From: Haladaptatus pallidirubidus
Lineage (GTDB): Archaea > Halobacteriota > Halobacteria > Halobacteriales > Haladaptataceae
NCBI RefSeq assembly: GCF_020700235.1
Contig: NZ_CP085301.1
Span: 1,178,001-1,242,000 of the forward strand
Reading direction: 5' to 3'
Length of the DNA: 64,000 nt
The notes below the pieces were generated by a model. It made no database searches and was not told the origin of the DNA. It saw only the letters and a program-made list of their open reading frames with translations. Positions 34,218 to 42,292 of the stretch are shown here, piece by piece (position 1 is the stretch's first letter; each line of letters starts with the position of its first letter). A program made the position numbers and the translations under genes.

Positions 34218-36899
34218 TCAGGCCGCCTCCGTCGTGCCGCGTTCTTCGGCGGCCTCTCTGTCGGCCCGCCGCCGGTTTTTGAGTGCCAACGCGCCGAAAG
34301 CGACGGCACCGACCGCTCGAAGTAGAAGGTCGAACGATCCCGGTTCGACGGTCGGGAGGCCGACCAGTCCGAGCAGACTCGTTACCGTGTTGAACAGCAA
34401 GAGCGGCGCCATGAGCAAAAGCGCGGCTAGCGCGAACCACGCCCGGTCTCCCCTGCTTACGTCGGCGTAGAGGTAGCCGATGACGGTCGCACCGAGCGCG
34501 ATGACGCCGACGAAGACTCCCGCCACCGGAATCAGCACGTCGGGGACGAAGTAGCCGAGATTGGTCACGTCGTTCAGTCCGATGACGCGAACCTCTTGTC
34601 CGGTTCCAACCCCGCGCAATAACAAGATGCCAGGCGTCAGCACGAACGCGAACGGTACGATGGCCTTGTTCAGCGAGAGCGAGAACGCCTCGACGCCCGT
34701 CTGGAACTGGTCGGATTTCGCGATTCCGGAGGCCGCGTAAGCCGCAACTGCCACCGGCGGCGTGATATCGGCGATGACGCCGAAATAGAGGATGAAGAGG
34801 TGTGCGGACAGAATCGGGATTCCGAATCCGGCGATGGCGTCGCCGAGCATCGAGACGAGGATGATGTAGGTCACCGTCGTTGGCATCCCCATTCCGAGAA
34901 TAATGGACGAAATCGCCGTGAGAACCAACAGCGCGACTATCGAACCTCCGCTGACTGTTTGAATGAGCGCGGTGAGATTCGGCCCGAGTCCGCTGACGCT
35001 GATGACGCCGGGAATGACGCCCGCCGCCGCAACCGCGATGACGACCGTCGTCGCGGTTCGTGCGCCCGAATCCATCGAGGTGAGGACGAACTCGCCGTAC
35101 TGGAACCCGCGGTTGTCCGTGAGTGCGGGCCGTCGAAGGACGCTTGCTCCTTTCGCCACCGCGTCATCGACCTGCCCGTCGAAATCGAGAAGCGGCGCGT
35201 CTGCGTGCGGGCGAAGCAAAAGCGTAACGAGACTCACGGCGAGGATTATCCATCCGAGTTGGCCCGCCACTACGCCGAGTGCGGCGATCGGTGCGAGCCC
35301 CGTCCCTGCGCCCCCGCCCGTGAGCAGGGAAACGATACCGACGCCCGCCGTCGCAAAGGAGGCGAACTGGAGCGCACAAAGACCGAGAATCGTTCCGACG
35401 AGCGGCACCCTCGAACTCCGGTTGTAGGCCGCAACGAGCGCGATGAGCGCGGCGATGGCGACGAGAGTGTACCACGCCGCTCGCTCGATAGAGAGTCGTT
35501 CGATGATGAGGTAATAAAGGAGCAGGATGAGGGGGACGAGGTAGAACCAGCCACGAAGGAGGTGCGGCCGAAAACTGACGATTTCCGAATCTGCCAACCC
35601 GCCGATGTTCTCCTTCGACGCTTCGAGATGCACCATCACCCAGACGCCGAAGAAGAAGACGATCGCCGGAATCGCCGCCGCGATGATCACGTCGCGGAAC
35701 GGTGTTAGCGTGTACTCCACGATGAGAAACGCCGCCGCTCCCATGACCGGCGGAAGAATCTGGCCGCCGGAAGAGGCGGAAGCTTCGACCGCTCCCGCAA
35801 ACTCGGGCCGATAACCGGAGCGTTTCATCAGCGGAATCGTAAAGGCCCCGGTCGTCACCGTGTTCGCAATCGACGACCCGCTGATGGTGCCCATGAATCC
35901 CGAGGCGAGAATCGAGGCTTTGGCGGGGCCGCCCTTTCGCTGTCCCGTCGCGGCGTACGCCAGTTCGATGAACCACTGCCCGGCGCCGCTCATCTCCAAA
36001 AACGCGCCGAACAGGATGAAGATGAAGATGAATCGGACACTCACCGTGACGGGAATCCCGAACACGCCGTTTTCCGTGTTGTACCAGAGGTTCTGAATGA
36101 TGGAACTCCAATCGAGCGGTGGAATCGAGAGGACGCCGACGATGGGGGCGTCGATGGGAATCAGGTAGCCCCAGCGCGCGTAGACGATGAACGACGCGAC
36201 AATAATCATGAGATACAGACCGAGCACTCGGCGGGTCGCTTCGAGGACGAGGAGGACACCGAGCGCACCGAGGACGAACGCGTACGACACCTCAGAAAGC
36301 GGGATTCCGACCGCTGAAAGGACATCTACGACGGGTGAAAGGAACGGATACACCTCCGAAATCGTTCGTCCGAATCCGAGTCCGAGCGCACGCATTCCGC
36401 GAATTTCGTCGAAATCGGCCAGCATGTACCAGACGGCTAACAGCGCTATCGCCATCATCACGAAATCGACCGGCGTCACCCGATTTCTGTCAGCGTCAAC
36501 CGCCGCCCAGCGAACGCCTCGACGTAGCCCTACGGCGACTCGCGTTAGCGGATTTTCGTCGCCGAATCGTTCCCGCATTACGGGAACGATTCGGCCGAGA
36601 CGGCGCGAGAAAAACCCGTTTCCAGTCGTCGTCGGAAACAGCAAAAACGACAGCAATAAGGCGAACGTGACGTGAACCGCGTTCACCTGCAGCAGTTGAA
36701 GCGCGGCGAGTTGCACGTTCCCGATGGCGGGAAGCGTCAGTTGAAAAACGAACCCGCGCGCCGCGAGCCAGATCTGAAACGCAGAAAACGCGACGGCGAT
36801 GGCCGAGGTAACGACGGCAACCGTCCCTCGAAGGTTTCGTCTGTGTTCGAGTTCTTGGACGAGTTCTTCCTGCTCTTGCTCGCTTAGCGCGTCGCTCAT
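34218..36899 (-). CDS. TRAP transporter fused permease (TAXI type)
   Basis: An 893-residue membrane protein in which the small DctQ-like and large DctM-like subunits of a TRAP transporter are fused, as in the 4TM/12TM family of TAXI systems. Multiple long hydrophobic segments; signatures LEMSGAGQWFIELAYAATGQRKGGPAKASILASGFMGTISGSS (about 305-350, with conserved G/S turns) and MGMPTTVTYIILVSMLGDAI in the second half. The ATG overlaps the upstream DUF1850 stop as ATGA. Imports a small organic acid with sodium or protons; substrate unknown. Confidence 0.92.
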   Translation of the reverse strand: MSDALSEQEQEELVQELEHRRNLRGTVAVVTSAIAVAFSAFQIWLAARGFVFQLTLPAIGNVQLAALQLLQVNAVHVTFALLLSFLLFPTTTGNGFFSRRLGRIVPVMRERFGDENPLTRVAVGLRRGVRWAAVDADRNRVTPVDFVMMAIALLAVWYMLADFDEIRGMRALGLGFGRTISEVYPFLSPVVDVLSAVGIPLSEVSYAFVLGALGVLLVLEATRRVLGLYLMIIVASFIVYARWGYLIPIDAPIVGVLSIPPLDWSSIIQNLWYNTENGVFGIPVTVSVRFIFIFILFGAFLEMSGAGQWFIELAYAATGQRKGGPAKASILASGFMGTISGSSIANTVTTGAFTIPLMKRSGYRPEFAGAVEASASSGGQILPPVMGAAAFLIVEYTLTPFRDVIIAAAIPAIVFFFGVWVMVHLEASKENIGGLADSEIVSFRPHLLRGWFYLVPLILLLYYLIIERLSIERAAWYTLVAIAALIALVAAYNRSSRVPLVGTILGLCALQFASFATAGVGIVSLLTGGGAGTGLAPIAALGVVAGQLGWIILAVSLVTLLLRPHADAPLLDFDGQVDDAVAKGASVLRRPALTDNRGFQYGEFVLTSMDSGARTATTVVIAVAAAGVIPGVISVSGLGPNLTALIQTVSGGSIVALLVLTAISSIILGMGMPTTVTYIILVSMLGDAIAGFGIPILSAHLFILYFGVIADITPPVAVAAYAASGIAKSDQFQTGVEAFSLSLNKAIVPFAFVLTPGILLLRGVGTGQEVRVIGLNDVTNLGYFVPDVLIPVAGVFVGVIALGATVIGYLYADVSRGDRAWFALAALLLMAPLLLFNTVTSLLGLVGLPTVEPGSFDLLLRAVGAVAFGALALKNRRRADREAAEERGTTEAA

Positions 36900-37426
36900 G
36901 TCGGACACCGTTCGATGACGAACAGTTCGACCGATTCACCGCCCGAGAGCGCCGCGAGGTCGTACTGTTCGTCTTTCACTCGTAGTTCGTGCTTCGCCAC
37001 GTCACCGGGCGTAACAGGAACCTGCGCGTATCGACCCGGCGGGTCGAAAACGAACCAGCCCTCCTCCATCGTTACGTCCGCGTTGGCGGGAAGTCCGGCC
37101 CCGTAGGATTGGAACCGCATTTCGACCATTTCTAACTCGTTCCCGTCCACTGCGTACACGTCATGCACTGGCGTCTTTTCGACGCTGTGCGTGTACGCGA
37201 GCGTGACTCGCGTTCCGTTTTCGACCGGTGTAACCAGCATCGGTTCGCCCGTCTCGGCGTCGGCGACGACGAGGACGCGTTCTCCTTGTTTGTCGCTCTG
37301 TGAATCGAACCCTGCTCCGGTTCCTGCCCTCATTCCGGCTCCCGCCGGAACCGCGAGCAGGAGAATAGCGCACAGGGCGAGCGATATTCGGGCAGTCTTA
37401 CGAACCGTCGTTCCCACCGGAGTCAT
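36896..37426 (-). CDS. DUF1850 accessory protein of the TRAP operon
   Basis: A 176-residue exported protein: an N-terminal signal-like helix (ARISLALCAILLLAVPAGA) followed by the DUF1850 domain, with TRVTLAYTHSVEKTPVHDVY (about 85-104, the H-S-V-x-K motif) and MRFQSYGAGLPA. It overlaps the TAXI gene at its start and the permease gene at its end, so all three are one operon in the order binding protein, DUF1850, permease. DUF1850 genes are known to travel with TAXI-type TRAP systems. Confidence 0.85.
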   Translation of the reverse strand: MTPVGTTVRKTARISLALCAILLLAVPAGAGMRAGTGAGFDSQSDKQGERVLVVADAETGEPMLVTPVENGTRVTLAYTHSVEKTPVHDVYAVDGNELEMVEMRFQSYGAGLPANADVTMEEGWFVFDPPGRYAQVPVTPGDVAKHELRVKDEQYDLAALSGGESVELFVIERCPT

Positions 37427-38441
37427 TGCCTCCTGTCTGATTTCCGCCTGACTGATTCCCGCCGGTCTGGTTACCACCTCCTCCCTGCGTCGTGGCCGGG
37501 CCGAAGATTTCTCGCGCGGCGGGATGAAGCGGAATGGACATTCCGTCGAGCGCGCTTTCGCGATTGATGAACTGCTGTTTCAGGCTCAACTGGCCGGTGT
37601 TGTTGAAGATAGATTCCGTCACGCCTCTCACCGCAGCGTTCGGTTGGTCTTGTGTCGTCGCAATCATCGCCTGCACCGCGACGGTTTGAACCGGTTCGTT
37701 CTGCCCGCTGTACGTTTCCGGCGGAATCGTATCGTCGGCGAACCACTCGGCCTCTTGTCGGATACTTTGGCGCGCCTCCCCGGAAATGTTCACGAACGCG
37801 ATGTCGTTCGTCGTCGCCAGCTCCTCGATTGCGCCGACTGGCCACCCGCCGACGACGAACGCAGCGTCGATGTCGCCATTTCGAAGTTGGTCTGCCGCCT
37901 GCGAGAAACCGGTGTTCTGCTCCGTGAAGTCGTTCTGTTGGATGCCGACCGATTCCAGAATTTGAAGCGCGTTTATCTGCGTGCCGCTTCCGAGGTCGCC
38001 CGTATTGATCGTCGCCCCTTGCAGGTCTTCTAACGTCTCGACGTTGTTCCCTTGAAGCGTTACGATGTGAATCGTCTCGGGATACAGCGTTGCCACGCCC
38101 CGCAAGCTCTGAATTCTCGTTCCTTGGAACTCCTCGATACCCGTCCCGTTGTACGCGAAGTAGGCGACGTCGTTCTGGATGAGCGCGAAGTCGGCGTTTC
38201 CTTGCGCGAGTCCGCCGACGTTTTCGACGCTCGCACCCGTCGACTGCACCTGTACGGTGTAGTCGGTGTTGTTCTCGATAATCGTCTTGAACTGGTTCGA
38301 AAGCGGGAAGTATGTCCCGCCGGTTCCGCCCGCGAACCACGTTAATCGCTGTTGTTGTGCCAGTGCATTCCCCGAAAATCCGAGAAGCCCCGCTGCTCCC
38401 ACGGTTTTCACGAATTTGCGTCGGTTGAGTTCCCCCACCAT
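37398..38441 (-). CDS. TAXI-family TRAP substrate-binding protein
   Basis: A 347-residue exported binding protein. An N-terminal Tat-like signal (NRRKFVKTVGAAGLLGFSGNALA) is followed by the TAXI domain: LTWFAGGTGGTYFPLSNQFK (about 34-53), DFALIQNDVAYFAYNGTG, LYPETIHIVTLQGNNVETLEDL and GAINTGDLGSGTQINALQIL-like segments. The C-terminus is a Gly/Asn-rich tail (GGGNQTGGNQSGGNQTGGN) that probably spans to a lipid-free anchor or is a flexible linker. First gene of the operon; a TATA-like box precedes it. Confidence 0.9.
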   Translation of the reverse strand: MVGELNRRKFVKTVGAAGLLGFSGNALAQQQRLTWFAGGTGGTYFPLSNQFKTIIENNTDYTVQVQSTGASVENVGGLAQGNADFALIQNDVAYFAYNGTGIEEFQGTRIQSLRGVATLYPETIHIVTLQGNNVETLEDLQGATINTGDLGSGTQINALQILESVGIQQNDFTEQNTGFSQAADQLRNGDIDAAFVVGGWPVGAIEELATTNDIAFVNISGEARQSIRQEAEWFADDTIPPETYSGQNEPVQTVAVQAMIATTQDQPNAAVRGVTESIFNNTGQLSLKQQFINRESALDGMSIPLHPAAREIFGPATTQGGGGNQTGGNQSGGNQTGGNDSGGNDGS

Positions 38442-38465
38442 GATTCTGACCTCTCCGTGAATGTT

Positions 38466-38472
38466 CATATAG
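38466..38472 (-). promoter_or_regulatory. TATA box of the TAXI operon
   Basis: The minus strand reads CTATATG about 25 bases before the ATG, the archaeal leaderless spacing. Confidence 0.5.
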
Positions 38473-38589
38473 CCAATCGACGCTTCGAAACCGAAATCCT
38501 ACGCTACCGGATTGAAATTTCCCAATACCAGGCAGTAACGTGGAATATTGATGGGAAACGATTCCGTAATCGGTATATTTCGAATCGAA

Positions 38590-38599
38590 AGTATATTTT
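38590..38599 (+). promoter_or_regulatory. TATA box of the S9 peptidase gene
   Basis: AGTATATTTT lies 24-33 bases before the ATG. In the 180-base divergent spacer it faces the TAXI promoter. Confidence 0.55.
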
Positions 38600-38622
38600 G
38601 CTTCCCATCCGAGAGAAGGCGT

Positions 38623-40707
38623 ATGGAAACGATACGTGCCAACGAATATCACGATATAGTCAAGGCCAGCGACCCGCGGGTCGCTCCGGATGGCGAGCGA
38701 GTGGCCTTCGTCCGTTCCGTCCCGGAGGACGACGAAGGGTACGAATCGACCGTCTACGTCGTTCCGCTCGGCGGCGGCGACCCCACGCAGTTCACTATTA
38801 GCGAAGGAGTGGACAGCAGTCCGCGGTGGAGTCCCAGCGGTGACCGCCTCGCCTTCGTGAGCACTCGCAGCACGGACGACGACCGACCGCAGTTGTGGGT
38901 GCTTCCGACCACAGGTGGCGAGGCACGGCAGGTGACGGACGTTGCCGGTGGCGTATCGCAACTCGCGTGGTCACCCGACGGAACGCGAATCGCGTTCGTC
39001 CAGCAGAGTACCGAAGACGACCGCGACGAGGAGCGCGATATCTCACCCGACGGCGAGGAGTACGAACCTGAAACGCCCGATCCGCGCGTTATCGACCGAA
39101 AAATCTATCGAGCGGGCCAGCAGTACTTCGACGGCAAGCGGAGTCACGTCTATCTCGTAGCCCTCGAAGACGATTCCGTCTCCCGACTCACGGACGGCGA
39201 TTTCGACTTTTCCGCGCCGGAGTGGGGCGACGAGAGGACGCTGTACTACGGCGTCAAGCGAACCGACGACCCGGACGACAACATCATTGCCGATATTGTG
39301 GCCTACGACACCGATGCCGAGGAGGAAGAAACGCTCTTCCAAACGAGCGCGTGGAGTCCATTCATGGCGGCGACCGAAGACGGACGAATCGCCTACGTCT
39401 ACAGTCCGGAAGAGAACGCGACACTCCGCCAAAACGAGATCAAGGTGTTCGACCGCGCAACCGAAAAAACGGTGACGCTCACCGACTCGCTCGACAGGAC
39501 ACTTTCGAACCCGCCGCAGTGGGACGCGAACGAAGAGCGCGTCTACTTCGGGACGCCCGATGAGGGCGACTACGTCGTCTGGCGAGTTGCGGGTGACGGA
39601 AGCGACGAACCCCAGCAGGTCGCCGTCGACGGGCACATCACGGAGTTCTCGGTTGGTGCCGACGCCATCGCGTACGTAAAATCCGAATGGGACCATCCCG
39701 GAGACGTGTTCGTCTCGACGCCTGGCGGGGCCGAAACCCGGCGACTCACCCGCCTCAATTCCGGGTATCTGGACGAGAGGGCGGTCGGCCAACCGGAGGA
39801 ACTGTGGTTCGAATCCGATGACGGCACGGAAATTCAGGGCTGGGTGCTGACGCCGCCGGATTTCGATTCGGACAAGCGGTATCCGCTCGTCGTGGAGATT
39901 CACGGCGGGCCACACTCGATGTGGTCTACCACCGGCACGATGTGGCACGAGTTCCAGACGCTCGCGGCACGGGGATACGTCGTCTTCTGGTGCAACCCGC
40001 GCGGTTCCACCGGCTACGGCGAGGAACACATGGCCGCCATCGAACGTGGCTGGGGAACCGTCGATTACGAGGACGTGATGGCGGGAACCGACACCGTCGC
40101 GGAGCGCGATTACGTGGATACGGATAACATGTTCGTCACGGGCGGCAGCTACGGTGGTTACCTAACGTCGTGGATTGTGGGCCAGACCGACCGATTCAAA
40201 GGTGCGGTCACGCAACGCGGCGTGTACGAACTCAACAGTTTTTACGGTTCGACGGACGCGTTCAAACTTATCGAGTGGGATTTCGACACGACGCCGTGGG
40301 AGGAATCGGAGTTCCTGTGGGGACGCTCGCCGATGGCTCACGTTCAGAACGTAACCACGCCGACGCTCGTCATTCACAGCGACAACGACTTCCGCGTCCC
40401 AGTGAACAACGCGGAGATGCTCTACTTGCTTCTCAAGAAAAACGACGTGGAAACGCGCCTCGTGCGCTATCCACGCGAGGGCCACGAACTGTCACGAAGC
40501 GGAGAACCCGGTCACGTCGTCGACCGGCTGGAGCGCATCGTCCGTTGGTTCGACGGCTATTCCGACTACCACGAAGTGCCGAAAGCACTAGAGCGCGGCG
40601 ACGGTGGACTGTCCGCGGCGCAGGAGGATGAAGAAGACGACGAAGGCGGTGTGGAAGCAGACGGCCGAAAAACGGACGCGGCGAACCCCGTCAGCTGGAG
40701 CGAATAG
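38623..40707 (+). CDS. S9-family serine peptidase (acylaminoacyl/prolyl oligopeptidase type)
   Basis: A 694-residue cytoplasmic peptidase. The N-terminal 400 residues are a beta propeller with WD40-like TolB repeats (SPRWSPSGDRLAFVSTRS, SQLAWSPDGTRIAFVQ). The C-terminal alpha/beta hydrolase has the catalytic triad Ser509 in GGSYGG, Asp589 in HSDNDFRVP and His621 in EGHELSRSG. The oxyanion tract HGGPHSMWS is at about residue 430. A Glu/Asp-rich tail follows. Cleaves short peptides or acyl amino acids; no signal peptide. Start at METIRANEYHD; the upstream extension is AT-rich noise. Confidence 0.93.
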   Translation: METIRANEYHDIVKASDPRVAPDGERVAFVRSVPEDDEGYESTVYVVPLGGGDPTQFTISEGVDSSPRWSPSGDRLAFVSTRSTDDDRPQLWVLPTTGGEARQVTDVAGGVSQLAWSPDGTRIAFVQQSTEDDRDEERDISPDGEEYEPETPDPRVIDRKIYRAGQQYFDGKRSHVYLVALEDDSVSRLTDGDFDFSAPEWGDERTLYYGVKRTDDPDDNIIADIVAYDTDAEEEETLFQTSAWSPFMAATEDGRIAYVYSPEENATLRQNEIKVFDRATEKTVTLTDSLDRTLSNPPQWDANEERVYFGTPDEGDYVVWRVAGDGSDEPQQVAVDGHITEFSVGADAIAYVKSEWDHPGDVFVSTPGGAETRRLTRLNSGYLDERAVGQPEELWFESDDGTEIQGWVLTPPDFDSDKRYPLVVEIHGGPHSMWSTTGTMWHEFQTLAARGYVVFWCNPRGSTGYGEEHMAAIERGWGTVDYEDVMAGTDTVAERDYVDTDNMFVTGGSYGGYLTSWIVGQTDRFKGAVTQRGVYELNSFYGSTDAFKLIEWDFDTTPWEESEFLWGRSPMAHVQNVTTPTLVIHSDNDFRVPVNNAEMLYLLLKKNDVETRLVRYPREGHELSRSGEPGHVVDRLERIVRWFDGYSDYHEVPKALERGDGGLSAAQEDEEDDEGGVEADGRKTDAANPVSWSE

Positions 40708-40756
40708 CGACAACTGTTGGCATACGGTGGTACGTTTCGTTCGCGGTTCCGATGCC

Positions 40757-40786
40757 GAAAAATCGCCCGCACGCGGGCGATTTTTC
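40757..40786. terminator. Perfect 13-bp bidirectional hairpin
   Basis: GAAAAATCGCCCG and CGGGCGATTTTTC pair with no mismatch around a CACG loop; the T-run (or A-run) flanks it on both strands. It ends the S9 peptidase transcript. The right arm overlaps the first bases of the ORB-like element. Confidence 0.7.
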
Positions 40787-40803
40787 ACCCGAAACGAAGG
40801 GGT
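40783..40803 (+). repeat. ORB-like element overlapping the terminator
   Basis: TTTCACCCGAAACGAAGGGGT layout (in parts: TTTCA-CC-CGAAACGAAGGGGT), with the complete G-string, about 14.5 kb from the origin and in the right-side orientation. Confidence 0.65.
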
Positions 40804-41174
40804 TCGATCCATTCGAAATCTCTTCCATTAGCCAGTTGGAAAACGAATATAATCTTGTGCATTGTGCTTTCGCCGATGATTCCCCTCGAACAGAGTGTAA
40901 TGTGGTACGATTCCGTCTTGTCGTACGGTTTCGCTCTCGCAATTCCGCTCGGATTCTTCTCGCTGCTGTGAGGTCTTCTACCGGTATCTTCGGATCTTCT
41001 AGCGAACCGATACTGACGCTCGCATCCGTCACGACCTTCCTTCGGTCGATTTTTCTACTCACACTCTACGGCGCTACCGAGGTCGCTGTACTGTTCTGCG
41101 GTCTATTTCACTAGTACCAAAAATCGACTTCTACCCGGTGCCTGCGTCCGTTTTTCGACTCGAAAGAAGGGGGT

Positions 41175-41390
41175 TCAATCCACGATGATTTCAGAACCGG
41201 TGTTCTCCGATTCGGGCGTCGGTTGCATCTCGTTTTCGTAGCGGTCTATCCAGTCGGCAAAACATTCGGGACACAGCCGTTGACTGTCGATTTGCGAACG
41301 GTCAACCGTCAGTCGAACCGTTCTGGCGAGGGCGTCTGTCAGCGGTTCTTGACAGTCGTCACACAGCTCGGGTTCGGATTCGTCGCTCAT
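41175..41390 (-). CDS. Small zinc-finger-like protein
   Basis: A 71-residue acidic protein with two CxxC pairs (LCDDCQEPLTDALARTVRL and LCPECFADWIDRY), the layout of a small zinc ribbon. Function unknown; such haloarchaeal proteins often bind nucleic acids or partner proteins. It lies 60 bases from the end of the signal peptidase gene, in the same direction. Confidence 0.65.
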   Translation of the reverse strand: MSDESEPELCDDCQEPLTDALARTVRLTVDRSQIDSQRLCPECFADWIDRYENEMQPTPESENTGSEIIVD

Positions 41391-41450
41391 GCGCGGTCAA
41401 TGTGACGCAGGATATATAAAACTCGTTGGGTATCGGGAGAGCAACGACGG

Positions 41451-42209
41451 TTACGCTGGCGGCGCGTACTGGGTTTCGTTCGGTGCTACCTGCGGGGATT
41501 GTGTTTGGTACTGCACATCTACGGGGACGCTCGTGCTGGCGAAGAACAGGCGAACGTGACCGAGCCACGGTATTTTCACTTCGGCGGTGCCACGAATCCA
41601 ACTCGGCTTGACTGGTTCGCTGATAGGCACGACTTGATCGTAGGCGTCATTTGCGTCACCCTTGGTGATGAATCCGGCATGTGGCGCGGGACAGTTCAGC
41701 AGTTCTTGACAGCTGTCCGCACCGTTCATGTATCGGGGATTCCCCCTGTCGTACCAGTTCTCACCTCCGTCGACCCAGAACCGCGCTCGGTGAATAATTG
41801 GCGTTTGGTATTCACTTCCGTCGGGACGGTAGATTATCACGTCTCCGGCTTGGTTGAAGCTGTTGTAACCGCTTTTCTGTCCTTGTTGGTACGTGACGAC
41901 GCCTGTTCCGTCCTGTGCGACATCCGGAACGAAGCGACTCTCGTCCATGATGAAGATGAGGTCACCGCGCTCCATCTGCGGTTCCATACTTCCGCTTTCG
42001 ACGGCGACCATCGGCGGCCAGACGCCGCTAATAGCAAAGAGGACGAGGCCGATTGCGGCGACGACGGCGGCGCTCTCCAGCATTTCTCGGACGAACACCA
42101 CTGTCCCGTTGTCGGTGTGTCGGAACCAACGAAGCCACGAGACCAGCCCTGACCCCTCCGGGCCGGTGTCCCGTACGTCGTCTGACGACGACTCGTCTGG
42201 GGGACTCAT
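41451..42209 (-). CDS. Type I signal peptidase (Sec11-like)
   Basis: A 252-residue membrane-anchored signal peptidase that removes Sec signal peptides. One membrane span (about 46-66) is followed by the S26B catalytic region: nucleophile Ser74 in VESGSMEPQM, the His140 of IIHRA replacing the bacterial lysine, and acidic Asp185/Asp188 in TKGDANDAY. The Ser-His-Asp arrangement is the archaeal/eukaryotic type. The N-terminus is acidic and the C-terminus proline-rich. Haloarchaea usually have two such enzymes; I cannot tell which. Confidence 0.92.
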   Translation of the reverse strand: MSPPDESSSDDVRDTGPEGSGLVSWLRWFRHTDNGTVVFVREMLESAAVVAAIGLVLFAISGVWPPMVAVESGSMEPQMERGDLIFIMDESRFVPDVAQDGTGVVTYQQGQKSGYNSFNQAGDVIIYRPDGSEYQTPIIHRARFWVDGGENWYDRGNPRYMNGADSCQELLNCPAPHAGFITKGDANDAYDQVVPISEPVKPSWIRGTAEVKIPWLGHVRLFFASTSVPVDVQYQTQSPQVAPNETQYAPPA

Positions 42210-42258
42210 TACGGTTCTCTAAACTGCCACGGGTTGTCAACCTTCTGGGTTAGTTCGC

Positions 42259-42268
42259 TATATTTTTT
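42259..42268 (+). promoter_or_regulatory. TATA box of the PolD small-subunit gene
   Basis: TATATTTTTT lies 25-34 bases before the GTG start, implying a leaderless message starting at or near the start codon. This supports the GTG choice. Confidence 0.55.
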
Positions 42269-42292
42269 GCCCGCCCGCTCCTTTACCGATTC

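Larger units (their letters stand above)
40708..41174. other. Spacer with terminator, ORB-like element and a weak small ORF
   Basis: After the 13-bp hairpin and overlapping ORB the region is AT-richer. The best small frame (40876-40971, 31 codons, MIPLEQSVMWYDSVLSYGF then a hydrophobic end) could encode a mini membrane protein but lacks other support. A degenerate ORB-like string (TTTTCGACTCGAAAGAAGGG) lies at the right end near 41152. No full gene. Confidence 0.4.
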
